This document shows, piece by piece, positions 5,315 through 5,673 of a stretch of 5,673 nt of DNA (within the stretch, counting starts at the first letter, position 1; every line of letters begins with the position of its first letter). Source of the DNA: Armatimonadota bacterium. GTDB taxonomy: Bacteria > Armatimonadota > Fervidibacteria > Fervidibacterales > Fervidibacteraceae. The position numbers were made by a program, and so were the translations under genes. Location: the NCBI GenBank assembly GCA_026419315.1, contig JANZZQ010000078.1:1-5673 (forward strand). The letters run 5' to 3'. The notes beneath the pieces are model-generated. The model was not told the origin of the DNA. It was given only the letters and a program-made list of their open reading frames with translations, and searched no databases.

Positions 5315-5673
5315 ATGTTGATGCCGCGCCGTCGTAAATTCCGAAAAGAACAAAGGGGGAGGACGAAAGGGAAAGCAACAAGGTGCAACACCGTCGTTTT
5401 GGGCGAATTCGGTTTGCAAGCCTTGGAACCTGGCTGGATCACAAACCGTCAAATAGAAGCCGCCCGTATCGCAATTGCTAACTTTATCCGCCGCGCCGCA
5501 AGAGTTCACATCAGAATCTTTCCCCACAAACCCGTTACGAAGAAGCCTCTGGAATCCCGTCAAGGTGGAGGCAAGGGAGATCCTGAGTTCTATGTTGCTG
5601 TTGTCAAGCCCGGCACCATCTTGTTTGAGATCGGCGGTGTCTCCAAAGACTTGGCGGTTGAAGCCCTTCACCG
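5315..5673 (+). CDS. rplP: 50S ribosomal protein L16, 3' end cut by window edge
   Basis: The reading frame is open from the ATG at 5315 to the right edge and gives 119 complete codons of an expected 135-145. L16 (uL16) is a late-assembling 50S protein next to the A site that contacts aminoacyl-tRNA. Signatures are [16 protein letters not shown] (1-16), KGKATR (18-23), [21 protein letters not shown] (33-53), [15 protein letters not shown] (64-78), and [18 protein letters not shown] (92-109). Two normally constant spots differ: the loop usually reading RMGKGKG is RQGGGKG (82-88), and ATRGN is ATRCN. The start follows rpsC by 3 nt, with AAGGAGG 10 nt upstream. By standard gene order rpmC and rpsQ should follow outside the window. 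Confidence 0.95.
   Translation, partial: MLMPRRRKFRKEQRGRTKGKATRCNTVVLGEFGLQALEPGWITNRQIEAARIAIANFIRRAARVHIRIFPHKPVTKKPLESRQGGGKGDPEFYVAVVKPGTILFEIGGVSKDLAVEALH

Noticed and set aside
5048..5671. A 207-codon minus-strand frame across rpsC and rplP
   Set aside because: It lies wholly antisense to two clear ribosomal protein genes and shows no family resemblance; a codon-bias shadow.
1..5673. A wholly new multi-gene system
   Set aside because: All genes are standard translation genes in standard order. There is no CRISPR array, transposase, toxin-antitoxin pair or unknown protein gene. The only candidate novelty is the noncoding gap before rplD.

Overview
This window is the 5' part of a bacterial S10 ribosomal-protein operon. 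It lies just downstream of the gene for elongation factor G. Everything recognisable is on the + strand, in this order: fusA (3' end only), rpsJ (S10), rplC (L3), a long untranslated gap, rplD (L4), rplW (L23), rplB (L2), rpsS (S19), rplV (L22), rpsC (S3) and rplP (L16, cut by the right edge). The gene order is the near-universal bacterial one. The proteins carry bacterial signatures: the EF-G domain IV/V motifs, the S3 KH GxxG loop, and L2 with [11 protein letters not shown] content is moderate, roughly half. Several r-proteins diverge at normally constant positions, which suggests a deep-branching or poorly sampled bacterial lineage. I cannot name the phylum from the sequence alone; an Armatimonadota/Fervidibacter-like thermophile is only an impression.

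Layout. 1-647 is the EF-G C-terminus. A 29-nt spacer leads straight into rpsJ, with no tuf gene between. rpsJ and rplC are separated by 55 nt. The 352 nt at 1680-2031, between rplC and rplD, hold no credible gene, although these two genes are normally packed closely. That gap contains several hand-found hairpins and is the one architectural oddity. From rplD onward the genes are tightly packed: rplD/rplW overlap by 11 nt, and the other spacers are 21, 14, 51, 1 and 3 nt. Shine-Dalgarno sequences are clear for most genes and often lie inside the preceding coding sequence, which implies translational coupling.

Function. The genes encode translation machinery: the translocase EF-G, 30S proteins S10, S19 and S3, and 50S proteins L3, L4, L23, L2, L22 and L16. 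In well-studied bacteria L4 represses this operon by binding an mRNA leader upstream of rpsJ. Here there is no room for a leader in front of rpsJ, but a long structured untranslated stretch sits directly in front of rplD. An autoregulatory element there is a reasonable but unproven hypothesis.

I found no defence system, mobile element, CRISPR array or intact RNA gene. Points worth a second look are the rplC-rplD gap and its hairpins, a 13-nt word shared by two intergenic gaps, non-consensus residues near the peptidyl-transferase centre in L2, L3 and L16, and the acidic S3 tail that overlaps the rplP ribosome binding site.
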